A stretch of DNA of 64,000 bases, taken from CAZUAQ01 sp964618455. GTDB lineage: Bacteria > Planctomycetota > Phycisphaerae > UBA1845 > PWPN01. Position 1 is the stretch's first letter, and the number at the start of each line of letters is the position of its first letter. Where the stretch lies: positions 1 through 64,000 of the forward strand of contig CAZUAQ010000031.1 of NCBI GenBank assembly GCA_964618455.1. The letters run 5' to 3'. Shown one piece after another: positions 9,775-18,214 of this stretch. Under the pieces are notes generated by a model. That model did not search any database and had not been told where the DNA came from. It was given only the letters and a program-made list of their open reading frames with translations. Made by a program: the position numbers and the translations under genes.

Positions 9775-11658
9775 CTACTCCTTGAGGACCGCCTCAAAGC
9801 GGCAGACATCGAAGCATTCGTTGCAGTGAATGCAGGTTTCGGTATCGACCCAGTACTTGCGGCGATCATCGAACTTGTGGATCGCCTCGACGGGGCAATT
9901 CTTCGCACAGAGACTGCACCCGGTGCATGCCTCCTCGAGGATGCTGAAAGTCAGCAGTTTCGCGCAGACGCCCGAGGGGCAGCGCTTGTCGTGGATGTGC
10001 GCTTCGTACTCGTTCCGGAAGAACCGCATCGTGCTCAACACCGGGTTCGGGGCGGTCATGCCGAGCCCGCAGAGGCTGGCGGTGGAAACCACGGCCGAGA
10101 GCGTCTCGAGTTGAGCCAGGTCCTTGTCCGTCGCCTTGCCCTCGGTGATCTTCGTCAGCACGTGATGAAGTTCCTTCGTCCCGACGCGACAGGGCGGGCA
10201 CTTGCCGCAGGACTCATCCACGCAGAAGTCCATAAAGAAGCGGGCGACATCCACCATGCAGTTGGTGTCATCCATCACGATCAGTCCGCCGCTGCCCATG
10301 ATGGAACCGAGTTTCTGAAGCGAATCGAAATCCAAAGGGGTGTCCAGGTGTTCCGCCGGGATGCATCCCCCTGAGGGGCCACCGGTCTGCGCGGCCTTGA
10401 ACTCCCGGCCGTTCAGCACACCGCCACCCACGTCGTATACCAGTTCGCGGAGGCTCATCCCCATCGGAACTTCCACGAGACCGGTATTGGCGATGGCGCC
10501 GGCGAGGGCGAAGACCTTCGTGCCCGGGCTGTTCTCCGTACCGATGGTCCGGAACCAGGCAGCGCCTTTGCGGAGAATCGTCGGGATGTTCGCGAGGCTC
10601 TCGACATTGTTGATCATGCTCGGGCAGCCGCCGAGACCGGACTGCGTCGGATAGGGGGGACGGGGCCGAGGCTGGCCGCGGCGGCCTTCCACGGAAGCGA
10701 TCAAGGCCGTCTCCTCACCGCAGACGAACGCGCCCGCCCCGACGCGGATCTCCACGTCGAAGCCGAAGTCGGTGCCCAGCACGCGTTGGCCCAAGATGCC
10801 GTGTTGGCGTGCCGCATCGATGGCGACCTGGAGGCGATGAATGGCGAGGGGGTACTCGGCGCGAACGTAGAGCACGCCATGGCGGGCGGCGGTGGCGTAG
10901 CCGGCGATGATCATGCCTTCGAGCACGCGATGGGGGTCGCTCTCGAGGACGCTGCGATCCATGAACGCGCCGGGATCACCTTCGTCGCCGTTGCAGATGA
11001 CGTATTTCTCGGGTCCGGGTGCCGACGCCAGCATGCCCCACTTCCGGCCGACGGAGAATCCACCTCCGCCACGACCGCGGAGGCCGCTGTCCGTGACCTC
11101 CTGAACCACACCTTCCGGGACCATTTCGCCGAGTACCTTGGCGAGGGCGGCGTACCCGTCCCGGGCGATGTATTCGCTGATAGAGAGGGGGTCGATCAGG
11201 CCGGAGTTTTCGAGCACGATCTTGACCTGTTTGGCAAAGAACGGCATCTCCTCGGGATGCTGGAAGGGCAGGGTGTCGCCCTCGCGCGGGAGGAGGTCTT
11301 CCACAACCTTTCCGCCGATCAGGTGGTCATCAATGATGCGATCGGCGTCCTTTTCCTCGACGCGGGCATACAGCACGTTATCCGGCATGACCTGGACGAC
11401 CACACCGAGATCGCAGCAGCCGACACATCCGGTCTCCACGATCTTGACGTGCTCATCGAGGCGACGCCTGCCGGTATGGACCTTGAACTTGTCCACGATC
11501 CGCTGATGACCGCAACTGACGCACGCGCCGCCGGCACAGATCAGCACCTCGCGTTTGATCGGCTGATCCGCTCCGTTGCCCTGGGCGGCCTGACCGAGTC
11601 GCAGGGCCAGTTCCCGGCAGGCATTCTCGCGCCATCGTTCGAGTTCTTCGAATGTCAT
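9775..11658 (-). CDS. hoxF: NADH-binding diaphorase subunit, HoxF/HydB-type
   Basis: This 627-residue flavoprotein oxidises or reduces NAD(H). Domains in order: a thioredoxin-like [2Fe-2S] domain (residues about 35-110, CAGGACVSC and ETGCVGCCDLG), the NuoF core with the FMN loop GRGGGGFSVGRKWG, NADH-site segment CNGDEGDPGAFMDR, the [4Fe-4S] motif ESCGKCPPCRVG with SLCGLG, then an extra C-terminal segment with a CPSGVC pair and two [4Fe-4S] motifs (CTGCSLCAKNCP and CIHCNECFDVC). The C-terminal ferredoxin domain is characteristic of HydB/HndC of electron-bifurcating hydrogenases and absent from classical HoxF. Its ATG overlaps the hoxE stop (ATGA). A role in coupling ferredoxin and NAD is inferred. 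Confidence 0.92.
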   Translation of the reverse strand: MTFEELERWRENACRELALRLGQAAQGNGADQPIKREVLICAGGACVSCGHQRIVDKFKVHTGRRRLDEHVKIVETGCVGCCDLGVVVQVMPDNVLYARVEEKDADRIIDDHLIGGKVVEDLLPREGDTLPFQHPEEMPFFAKQVKIVLENSGLIDPLSISEYIARDGYAALAKVLGEMVPEGVVQEVTDSGLRGRGGGGFSVGRKWGMLASAPGPEKYVICNGDEGDPGAFMDRSVLESDPHRVLEGMIIAGYATAARHGVLYVRAEYPLAIHRLQVAIDAARQHGILGQRVLGTDFGFDVEIRVGAGAFVCGEETALIASVEGRRGQPRPRPPYPTQSGLGGCPSMINNVESLANIPTILRKGAAWFRTIGTENSPGTKVFALAGAIANTGLVEVPMGMSLRELVYDVGGGVLNGREFKAAQTGGPSGGCIPAEHLDTPLDFDSLQKLGSIMGSGGLIVMDDTNCMVDVARFFMDFCVDESCGKCPPCRVGTKELHHVLTKITEGKATDKDLAQLETLSAVVSTASLCGLGMTAPNPVLSTMRFFRNEYEAHIHDKRCPSGVCAKLLTFSILEEACTGCSLCAKNCPVEAIHKFDDRRKYWVDTETCIHCNECFDVCRFEAVLKE

Positions 11659-12176
11659 TTGTACGCCTTCAAGGTTTTCTTGATACGATCCGACTTCAAC
11701 TTGCTGTGAACGTCGTTACCGACCATGGCAACAGGGGCGAGACCGCAAGCTCCTACGCACCGAACGCACCGCAAACTGAACCTACCATCGCTCGTGGTCT
11801 CGCCCGCTTTGATGCCAAGCTGTTTCTCGAAGCTCCGAAGGACCTGGTCCGCGCCGCGGACGTAGCAGGCCGTGCCCGTGCAGACGCTCACCTGGTGTTT
11901 GCCCTGCGGAATTCGACTGAAGAACGTGTAGAAACCGATCACGCCGTAGACCTTGCTGACCGGCACGCGAAGCTGTTTGGCGATGTACGTGACGACATCT
12001 TCGCGCAGGTAGCCGAACAGTTCCTGGGCGCGGTGCAGCACCTGGATCAGGCTTTCGGGCTGGTGATCGTAATAATCGATCGCCGATTGCAACTCCTGAA
12101 AGATCGCCTGTTCATAAGGCGCGTGAATCACGCCGCTGCGACTGATGCCTTCGTGAATGGTGGTTAAGCTGGCCAT
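11655..12176 (-). CDS. hoxE: [2Fe-2S] diaphorase subunit, HoxE/NuoE-type
   Basis: This 173-residue thioredoxin-like ferredoxin opens the hydrogenase operon. The [2Fe-2S] ligands are visible as CTGTAC (about residue 98) and CVGACGLAP (about residue 140), with the family segment DVVTYIAKQLRVPVSKVYGV before them. The family includes NuoE, HoxE and HydC, all partners of the NADH-binding flavoprotein. ATG 12176 has AAGGA about 10 bases upstream and no competing start. It overlaps hoxF by an ATGA, so stoichiometric translation is likely. A stable inverted repeat lies immediately upstream of its ribosome site (12191-12228), which may affect translation. Confidence 0.92.
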   Translation of the reverse strand: MASLTTIHEGISRSGVIHAPYEQAIFQELQSAIDYYDHQPESLIQVLHRAQELFGYLREDVVTYIAKQLRVPVSKVYGVIGFYTFFSRIPQGKHQVSVCTGTACYVRGADQVLRSFEKQLGIKAGETTSDGRFSLRCVRCVGACGLAPVAMVGNDVHSKLKSDRIKKTLKAYK

Positions 12177-12190
12177 GGTCTCGTTTCCTT

Positions 12191-12228
12191 CCCGGCGCGA
12201 ATAACTACATCGGTATTCGGGCGCCGGG
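12191..12228 (-). promoter_or_regulatory. Inverted repeat directly before the hoxE ribosome site
   Basis: On the plus strand the left arm CCCGGCGC (12191-12198) followed by GAATA pairs with TATTC (12214-12218) and GCGCCGGG (12221-12228), leaving a 2-base bulge and a loop of about 10 bases. In the hoxE transcript the hairpin would end 1-2 bases before AAGGA. No T-run follows, so it is not an obvious terminator. It may control hydrogenase translation or mRNA stability; this is inference. Confidence 0.4.
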
Positions 12229-12460
12229 CTTCGGTTAAACCTGAGTGAATGCCATCCAGCGGTCCGGCCCGAATCTCACCGCAAGATGCGAGCGGATATC
12301 TCCTGGTTGCGATCCGGGTCGGTCTTCTCGTCCCTGCACGTCCCGGAAGCAGGCCCTCGAACAGCATGGCGGACGCGACGGTTCAGGTCGGCTGCCGGGC
12401 ATGCTGGTCACTTAAATAATGAGCATTTGATATGCCATAGGTTCGCAGGTTCGTGAAAAA

Positions 12461-12478
12461 TGGCACAAACATGTGCCA
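12461..12478. promoter_or_regulatory. Perfect 7-bp palindrome, possible operator
   Basis: TGGCACA and TGTGCCA are separated by four bases (AACA). The site lies in the 708-bp gap about 285 bp upstream of hoxE and 405 bp upstream of the fucose-isomerase-like gene, next to an AT-rich patch. It looks like a dimeric regulator site; which regulator and which gene are unknown. Confidence 0.35.
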
Positions 12479-12884
12479 GAGCACGATCTCAGATCCGTGA
12501 ATGCGGAATTTGGGGCCCTGTCGAGGATCATACATGGGGATTTCCCACAGACGCCCGGTGATATGCCCCGCCCGCTTCAACCGTGCCCTTCCAAGTTTTC
12601 CAAGGGTCGACGGGTTCCACGAATCCTGCTTCCCGAGTCGACAGATCCTGATTCTCTGTCCGTTCGGGATCCCTTATCACCTCCGCACGCGGGCGGTCGG
12701 GCGTCATGAGCCGGTTGTGACACACGGCGCGCACAACGGCGTGAATCCGTCTCGGCGCGTGTGCTTGCTACGGCTTTCAAGTGCGTTCCAGGCGCCATTG
12801 CACGATGAGCGCGCGGCCACTATATCAGGGCCTGCGTCACGGCACGTTTGTTCAGTTTGATGTACACCAGGAGGATGTTGACTC

Positions 12885-14552
12885 ATGCCACAGTACAAGA
12901 CGCCAAAACTCGACAAGCCGAAGCGTCTGGGGAAGAAAAGTGTTCAACTCGTCGCCAGCGGTGATCTCCGCCTGTCCGCCAATCAGAGCTGCTGGGCGGA
13001 GCAGAAGAAGATGGAGGCGGCGCTGACTGCTGTGATCGAGGAGTTCGGTTATCGCGTCGTTCGCGTCCATCCTTACAAACCCAAGGAAAAACATGGGTTC
13101 ATCGCCTCACAGCGCGAGGGCCTGGAGGTTTTCAAAAACGTCGATCCCGAAGCGCCGATCATTGTGGCCGAAGCGGTCTGGCAGTATTCGCATCACGTCC
13201 TGCCGGGCCTGACCTCGCACCGCGGTCCGATCCTGACCGTCGCCAACTGGTCGGGCACCTGGCCCGGGCTGGTCGGCATGTTGAATCTCAACGGCTCGCT
13301 GACCAAGGCGGGGGTGAAGTACTCCACGCTCTGGAGCGAGGACTTCACTGATCGGTTCTTCCTGAACAACCTCGAGAAGTGGCTGGATACCGGCGAGATC
13401 AAGCATCGCACGCCGCACGTCAAGTCGCTTAAACGCGTCAAGATCCCCGCTGGCGAACGCAAACTCGGCGAGCAGCTGGCCACGCAGCTTCAGGCGGAGA
13501 AGGCCATTATGGGTGTCTTCGACGAAGGCTGCATGGGGATGTTCAACGCCATCATCCCGGACCACCTGCTGAACCCGACGGGGGTCTTCAAGGAGCGCCT
13601 CAGCCAGTCGGCACTGGCCTATGAGGCGAGCCAGGTCTCTGACGCCGAAGCGAATCGCGTGTACACCTGGATGAAGCGCAAGGGGATGACCTTCAATCTG
13701 GGCCGCAAGGAGGCGACGGACCTGACCGAGAAGCAGGTGCTGACGCAGTGCAAAATGTATGTGGCGGCGCTGCGGATCGCCGACGACTTCGGATGCGATT
13801 GCATCGGCATCCAGTACCAGCAGGGCCTGAAGGATACGCTCCCCGCCAGCGACCTGGTAGAGGGTATGCTGAACAACAAGGATCGTCCGCCGGTCAAGAG
13901 CCGTGACGGCAAGCGCGAGCTCTATGCGGGGCAGCCGCTGCCGCACTTCAACGAAGTGGACGAGTGCGCGGGGCTCGACGCCCTGATGACCTATCGCATC
14001 CACACCGCCATGCGCCAGCCGCCGGAAAACACGCTCCATGACGTGCGTTGGGGCGACCGGGATGCGTCGGGTACGGTGGACGACTACGTGTGGGTCTTCC
14101 TGATCAGCGGCTCGGCGCCGCCGGCGCATTTCATCGGCGGATGGAAGGGAGCCGCGAGCGATCGGCAGCCACCGATGTACTTCCGGCTGGGGGGCGGCAC
14201 GCTCAAGGGAATCTCCAAACCGGGCGAGATCGTCTGGTCGCGGATTTACGTCGAGGACGACGCGTTGAAGATGGATATCGGCCGGGCGGGCGTGGTCAAG
14301 CTGCCCAAGGATCAGACGCAGCGCCGCTGGGAAGCCACGACGCCGCAGTGGCCGATCATGCACGCCGTGCTGTACGGGGTGTCGCGCGATCAACTCATGG
14401 CCAAGCACAAGGCCAACCACATCCACGTGGCCTATGCCCGCAGCGAAGCCGACGCGGACAAGGCGATGTTCGCCAAGGCGGCGATGGCGCAGGCCCTCGG
14501 CATCGAGGTGAACGTCTGCGGCACGAAGAAGAGCGGGAAGAAATGGAACTGA
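12885..14552 (+). CDS. L-fucose/L-arabinose isomerase-like protein
   Basis: This 555-residue protein resembles the FucI/AraA superfamily of sugar isomerases. It starts with a three-layer sandwich (VQLVASGDLRLSANQSCW, then VIEEFGYRVVRV), has a central segment FDEGCMGMFNAIIPDHLLNP with the acidic residue expected at the metal site, then FGCDCIGIQYQQGLKD, and a C-terminal beta-rich domain (GKARIVWSR-like, here GEIVWSRIYVEDD). His and Glu/Asp residues are spread as in FucI, but I cannot confirm the full metal triad. GGAGG lies 10 bases before ATG 12885. It is a monocistronic unit followed by a strong hairpin at 14636. It could isomerise an aldose released from fucoidan- or pectin-like polymers, which fits the secreted hydrolases nearby; substrate is inferred. 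Confidence 0.65.
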   Translation: MPQYKTPKLDKPKRLGKKSVQLVASGDLRLSANQSCWAEQKKMEAALTAVIEEFGYRVVRVHPYKPKEKHGFIASQREGLEVFKNVDPEAPIIVAEAVWQYSHHVLPGLTSHRGPILTVANWSGTWPGLVGMLNLNGSLTKAGVKYSTLWSEDFTDRFFLNNLEKWLDTGEIKHRTPHVKSLKRVKIPAGERKLGEQLATQLQAEKAIMGVFDEGCMGMFNAIIPDHLLNPTGVFKERLSQSALAYEASQVSDAEANRVYTWMKRKGMTFNLGRKEATDLTEKQVLTQCKMYVAALRIADDFGCDCIGIQYQQGLKDTLPASDLVEGMLNNKDRPPVKSRDGKRELYAGQPLPHFNEVDECAGLDALMTYRIHTAMRQPPENTLHDVRWGDRDASGTVDDYVWVFLISGSAPPAHFIGGWKGAASDRQPPMYFRLGGGTLKGISKPGEIVWSRIYVEDDALKMDIGRAGVVKLPKDQTQRRWEATTPQWPIMHAVLYGVSRDQLMAKHKANHIHVAYARSEADADKAMFAKAAMAQALGIEVNVCGTKKSGKKWN

Positions 14553-14635
14553 CCCGCATCCGCACCCTGAGGTGAGGGTATCATGATATCGGGCTCATCG
14601 TAGCCCCGCTGATCATCGAATCAGAAACTCTTTAC

Positions 14636-14677
14636 GAGCCTGCCGGTGCGATCCGCGTCCACCGGCGGGCTCGTTTG
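14636..14677. terminator. Intrinsic terminator-like hairpin between convergent genes
   Basis: GAGCCTGCCGGTG (14636-14648) pairs with CACCGGCGGGCTC (14660-14672), a 13-bp stem with one G-T wobble and an 11-base loop, followed by GTTTG. The T-run is short. It lies between the stop codons of two converging genes, so it could serve both strands. Confidence 0.6.
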
Positions 14678-17600
14678 CTATCGGGGGAGCGATTCTCTCG
14701 ATGACTCGCCGATCCACTGAAGCACCGTTTCCCGCATTTTCGGATAATCCTTTTCGGAAGACAGCAGCCACCAGGCGTGGACTTCATCCGGGCGAATGCG
14801 CAGCGTTCGGAGGTCGTTGTTGATCTTCAGGTTTCGCTGCAGAATCGGTTTACCGTCATGCAGCATACGCGCCTGGATTGGCGAATCGTTGTTTTGACTT
14901 GCGAGCGCGACAGCGCCCGACTCATAAGCGAAGGCGAGGATCTGACGCGATTGGCGGAGGTCCTTGCCATCGGCGGCGATCACCCCTGTCAACCCGGTGA
15001 ACACGGCGAGGGTCTTATTATCGAGTTTGACCTGTCCATGGGCCTCGAGAGCGCGCAGCCGCTTCTCGCCGTCGATCCAGATCAGTCCGACGTCAAGGGG
15101 GCGAAGCCAGATGTTGAAATCGCCGATTTCTGTAGTCAGGTTGAGGCCACTGGGAGTGTCCGCATTGGGATTGGCCAGGACGTAGACATTGCCGCCGTCA
15201 GTGGTCGGGCGTTTGAAGGCGTGGATGACCGACTTGGCGGGGGTGGCAGAGATCACCGGCACCTTGCTCTCACGCAAGACCTGGCGGTAGACACCGACAT
15301 CCTCCGGAAGTGCTCGATATTCGACCGGAATCGAACTGAAGGTGACGTGTCCCTTCCCGACCTCGTTCGTGACCAAGCGCGGCTCTCCTTCGGGGGGCGC
15401 ATTGACCATCGGCTCAGCGGGTCCCGGATCCTCGAAGTTCCATCTCTTCCAGCGATCCGCGCGCGTGCGTTGGCGCGTCTCATCCCAGGCGATGTCCCCG
15501 GAAAAATACAGGTGGCCGCCGGTACGAACGAAGCTGTCGAGGGCCTCGAAGGCCGCGTCCTGAAGGCAGTAGGGCACCGGGAGAAAGAGCACGCGGGCGG
15601 AATCCGGCAGCCGGTCGAGGTGAAACTCGTTGATGACGTTGAACTCCACGCGACATGCCAGCAGCAGGGCGATGCTGCGGCGGATGGCGTCGTGCGTCGG
15701 GTTGAAGTCACCGCCCAGACGATGCGTATCCGGCAGGACAAGATACACTTCGGGCGCTTCGTACATCGGCTCGATACGCTCGAGCAGGACGCTCATGTTG
15801 CGATACGCCTCTAGCAGCGGTTTGGGCAGATCGTCGTGTGGGCGGATGAGCCCCCAGGGAAAAACGCAGTCCTCGAAATCCTTGAGCACCCAACTCAGCG
15901 CCATCGAACTTCCCAAACCGAAGGCGTAATGCGTGGTCTGGAGATAACGCTGGAGCGACTCCTCCTCGGCGGAGCCATCCTGGCCGGTGATGCGGGCGCG
16001 GTGCGCTTCCTGTGCGCCGAACTCGCCGAGCGAGAATGACTTACCCTCGAACCGCCGGTCACTCATCTTCAACTGCAACGGCATGCGCTGAATGGGACCG
16101 TAGTAGTGCATGTTGTTGAACGTCTGGTGCTCGACGCAGAGCACGTGATCGCCGGGCGACATGTTCGCCAGGTAGCCGACGGTGAATGGCACGTCGGGAT
16201 CTCCCGCGCGGATGCCCCGGGCGTTCCATTCGATCCAGCGATTGGTGAGCCAGTTACCTGCCAGGTGTGTGTCGTACTTGCGCAGGTCGGTCCACTCGTC
16301 GCTGCCCCAGCGATAGGGGATCTCGCCCAGCGTCTTCTCCGGGGGGGAGACCGTCCACGCCTTTTCAATCGCCTCGTGCGAGCCGTACCGCTGGCGAAGA
16401 AACTCGTTATAAAGCCGAGTGGATTCGGGCCGATCGTTCGGACGGATCCAGGGTTCGTTTTGAATATCGAAGATGATGCCGGGCACATCGCGGTACCGGC
16501 CCACCCAGAACTCTGCCCATTGCCGTTGCGCGTCAAGTTCCGCTTCCGACAGATCGACGAGCATCCAGTCGTGAAGCGTGAGGAAGATATGGATGCCCTG
16601 TTTCTGGGCGAGTTGGACCATGGCGTCGGTCTGGCGGATCAGGCGCTCGGGGGGAGTGTCAGCCAGCTTGAGGATGTTCGTGTGCATCCGCCCCTCGTAC
16701 CCTTTGTCGGCGAAGGGGGAGAAGTGCAGGATGCGCAGCATGCGCATGCCGTGCCGGCGCATGCGCAGAAAATCCTCTTTCCACACCAGCGGATTTTCGC
16801 TGACCGAGTACCACATCATGCCCGTCTGGTTCGTGCCGCCGATGAACGTGGGGCGGCCGTCGATGCGGAAGTAGTTGTCCTCGTACGTGATCTCCGCTCC
16901 GCCGGTCAGCGTGGGCTCGTGCCGTACGACGTAGCCGGTGTCCATGGCGTCGAGGGTCTGCTTGCCGCTCACGAGTTCGACGCGTACTGGGTGGACGTCG
17001 CCGTGACCCTCCTCGGCGGTGCCGAGCGTGGCGGAGATCTCGCGCGTCTCGCCCGGTTTCAATTGGACGGGTTCGTCGTGAGCGGGCTGCCCGTCGCGTT
17101 TGAAGCGAAGGGTGAGTGTCGCGGCCTGGGATCCGCCGTTGGTCACGTTCACCTTTGCGACCACGGGTTCACCGGGCTCGTAGAGGAACCAGTCCGTCCG
17201 ACATTCGTGAAGAAAAAGAGGGTGGATCAGGGCATCCACGAACTGGATCAACGCCTGGCGTCCGGTCTGTCGATCGAGGAACAGGTTGTCATCCTCGGCA
17301 CCGACGATGCCCCAACTGCTTCCGGCGAACGGCCCGGCGTAGTGATGGATCATCGCCGCCACCGATCCGCGAGGGCGCCCGAGACGATCGAACCCGTGCA
17401 GCAGGGGAATGTGCCGTGCGTAGACGTCGGGAAAGACGGGCTGATTGTTACCGGTCATGGCAGTGGCGGCCCAGCCGTGAATCCGGCGGGGGGAATTGAC
17501 GTGGTGCAGAGCGGCCACGGATGACGGGGCGACTCCACGAATCGAGGTGACGCCCTCGAGCGGGTAGCTCGGATCGAACACGCCGATCTGATCCTCGCTG

Positions 17601-18169
17601 GTCCACATGATATCGCTTGACTGGCCGAAGCGCGTGTTGATGCGAAAGAGCCGTTCGCGCGGATGCTCCTCCTTGGCGGCGGGCTTACCTTGAGCGACGC
17701 GCCAACCGTCCATGGAGTACACCATCGGACGATCGAAGGCGTAGCCGCTCAGGCTCAGGAATGCGCCGCCGGACTGGAGGTACTTCACGAGAACGTCTTT
17801 GCCGTCGGCGGGGTAGTGGCGACCATCGGGGAGCAGCAGAAGGTCCACGCGCACCGGATCAAGCGTCTCGCTCTGGAGGAGATCCCCCAGCGTGACGCGC
17901 GTCACGCCGTAGCCCGCCTCGGTCAGCCAGTTCTCCAGTATGGGAATCGATTTCGATCCAGTCGTCTCAGGCAGGCCGAGATCGTCAATGATGAGGATTG
18001 CTCCTCGGTCGCTGCGTTGGAGTTGCAGGTCTTCGGTAACGGGAGCGGGCTGCGTGGCCGTCGTTGCCGTGGCGGTAGGCGGATCCGACTCATCGGCAAA
18101 TACTGAAACAATGAGTATTGCGACCGTGAGCCATGAAGGCAGGACAGTGGTCATTCGAGAACGGTACAT
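14678..18169 (-). CDS. Large secreted GH-A-type glycoside hydrolase-like protein
   Basis: This 1163-residue exported protein has a signal peptide (LPSWLTVAILIVSVFADE) and at least four parts. Residues about 55-150 form a GATase/ThuA-like domain (AILIIDDLGLPETTG, DLLLLPDGRHYPADGK). A beta-sandwich at about 330-415 follows (VAKVNVTNGGSQAATLTLRF). The central TIM barrel (about 430-760) carries the clan GH-A acid/base motif FDIQNEPW and a likely nucleophile in FSLGEFGAQE. A second GATase-like domain (about 830-930, RVLFLPVPYCLQDAAFEALD, then TGGHLYFSGD) resembles the GH42 trimerisation region. ATG 18169 is preferred over 18202 because GGAGG lies upstream, though 13 bases away. It is probably a beta-galactosidase- or cellulase-like enzyme of unassigned family. 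Confidence 0.7.
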   Translation of the reverse strand: MYRSRMTTVLPSWLTVAILIVSVFADESDPPTATATTATQPAPVTEDLQLQRSDRGAILIIDDLGLPETTGSKSIPILENWLTEAGYGVTRVTLGDLLQSETLDPVRVDLLLLPDGRHYPADGKDVLVKYLQSGGAFLSLSGYAFDRPMVYSMDGWRVAQGKPAAKEEHPRERLFRINTRFGQSSDIMWTSEDQIGVFDPSYPLEGVTSIRGVAPSSVAALHHVNSPRRIHGWAATAMTGNNQPVFPDVYARHIPLLHGFDRLGRPRGSVAAMIHHYAGPFAGSSWGIVGAEDDNLFLDRQTGRQALIQFVDALIHPLFLHECRTDWFLYEPGEPVVAKVNVTNGGSQAATLTLRFKRDGQPAHDEPVQLKPGETREISATLGTAEEGHGDVHPVRVELVSGKQTLDAMDTGYVVRHEPTLTGGAEITYEDNYFRIDGRPTFIGGTNQTGMMWYSVSENPLVWKEDFLRMRRHGMRMLRILHFSPFADKGYEGRMHTNILKLADTPPERLIRQTDAMVQLAQKQGIHIFLTLHDWMLVDLSEAELDAQRQWAEFWVGRYRDVPGIIFDIQNEPWIRPNDRPESTRLYNEFLRQRYGSHEAIEKAWTVSPPEKTLGEIPYRWGSDEWTDLRKYDTHLAGNWLTNRWIEWNARGIRAGDPDVPFTVGYLANMSPGDHVLCVEHQTFNNMHYYGPIQRMPLQLKMSDRRFEGKSFSLGEFGAQEAHRARITGQDGSAEEESLQRYLQTTHYAFGLGSSMALSWVLKDFEDCVFPWGLIRPHDDLPKPLLEAYRNMSVLLERIEPMYEAPEVYLVLPDTHRLGGDFNPTHDAIRRSIALLLACRVEFNVINEFHLDRLPDSARVLFLPVPYCLQDAAFEALDSFVRTGGHLYFSGDIAWDETRQRTRADRWKRWNFEDPGPAEPMVNAPPEGEPRLVTNEVGKGHVTFSSIPVEYRALPEDVGVYRQVLRESKVPVISATPAKSVIHAFKRPTTDGGNVYVLANPNADTPSGLNLTTEIGDFNIWLRPLDVGLIWIDGEKRLRALEAHGQVKLDNKTLAVFTGLTGVIAADGKDLRQSRQILAFAYESGAVALASQNNDSPIQARMLHDGKPILQRNLKINNDLRTLRIRPDEVHAWWLLSSEKDYPKMRETVLQWIGESSRESLPR

Positions 18170-18214
18170 CACGTAGATTCTTCCTCCAGGAGGTGGCGTC
18201 ATTACCGTACAGAA

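Larger units (their letters stand above)
12177..12884. other. 708-bp intergenic region between hydrogenase operon and fucose-isomerase-like gene
   Basis: This divergent gap contains no convincing gene; short open frames inside it have no ribosome sites and overlap each other. It must hold the hydrogenase operon promoter on the minus strand and the promoter of the gene at 12885. Two structures stand out and are listed separately: an inverted repeat at 12191-12228 just before hoxE, and a perfect 7-bp palindrome at 12461-12478. An AT-rich patch lies at about 12413-12436. Confidence 0.6.

Noticed and set aside
12461..12478. Possible sigma-54 promoter (TGGCAC) upstream of the hydrogenase
   Set aside because: The GG and GC elements are 11 rather than 10 bases apart and the -12 box does not match TTGC; the palindrome reading explains the sequence better.
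16106..17524. 472-codon plus-strand frame opposite the GH-A gene
   Set aside because: No family and typical shadow composition, antisense to the GH-A barrel motifs.
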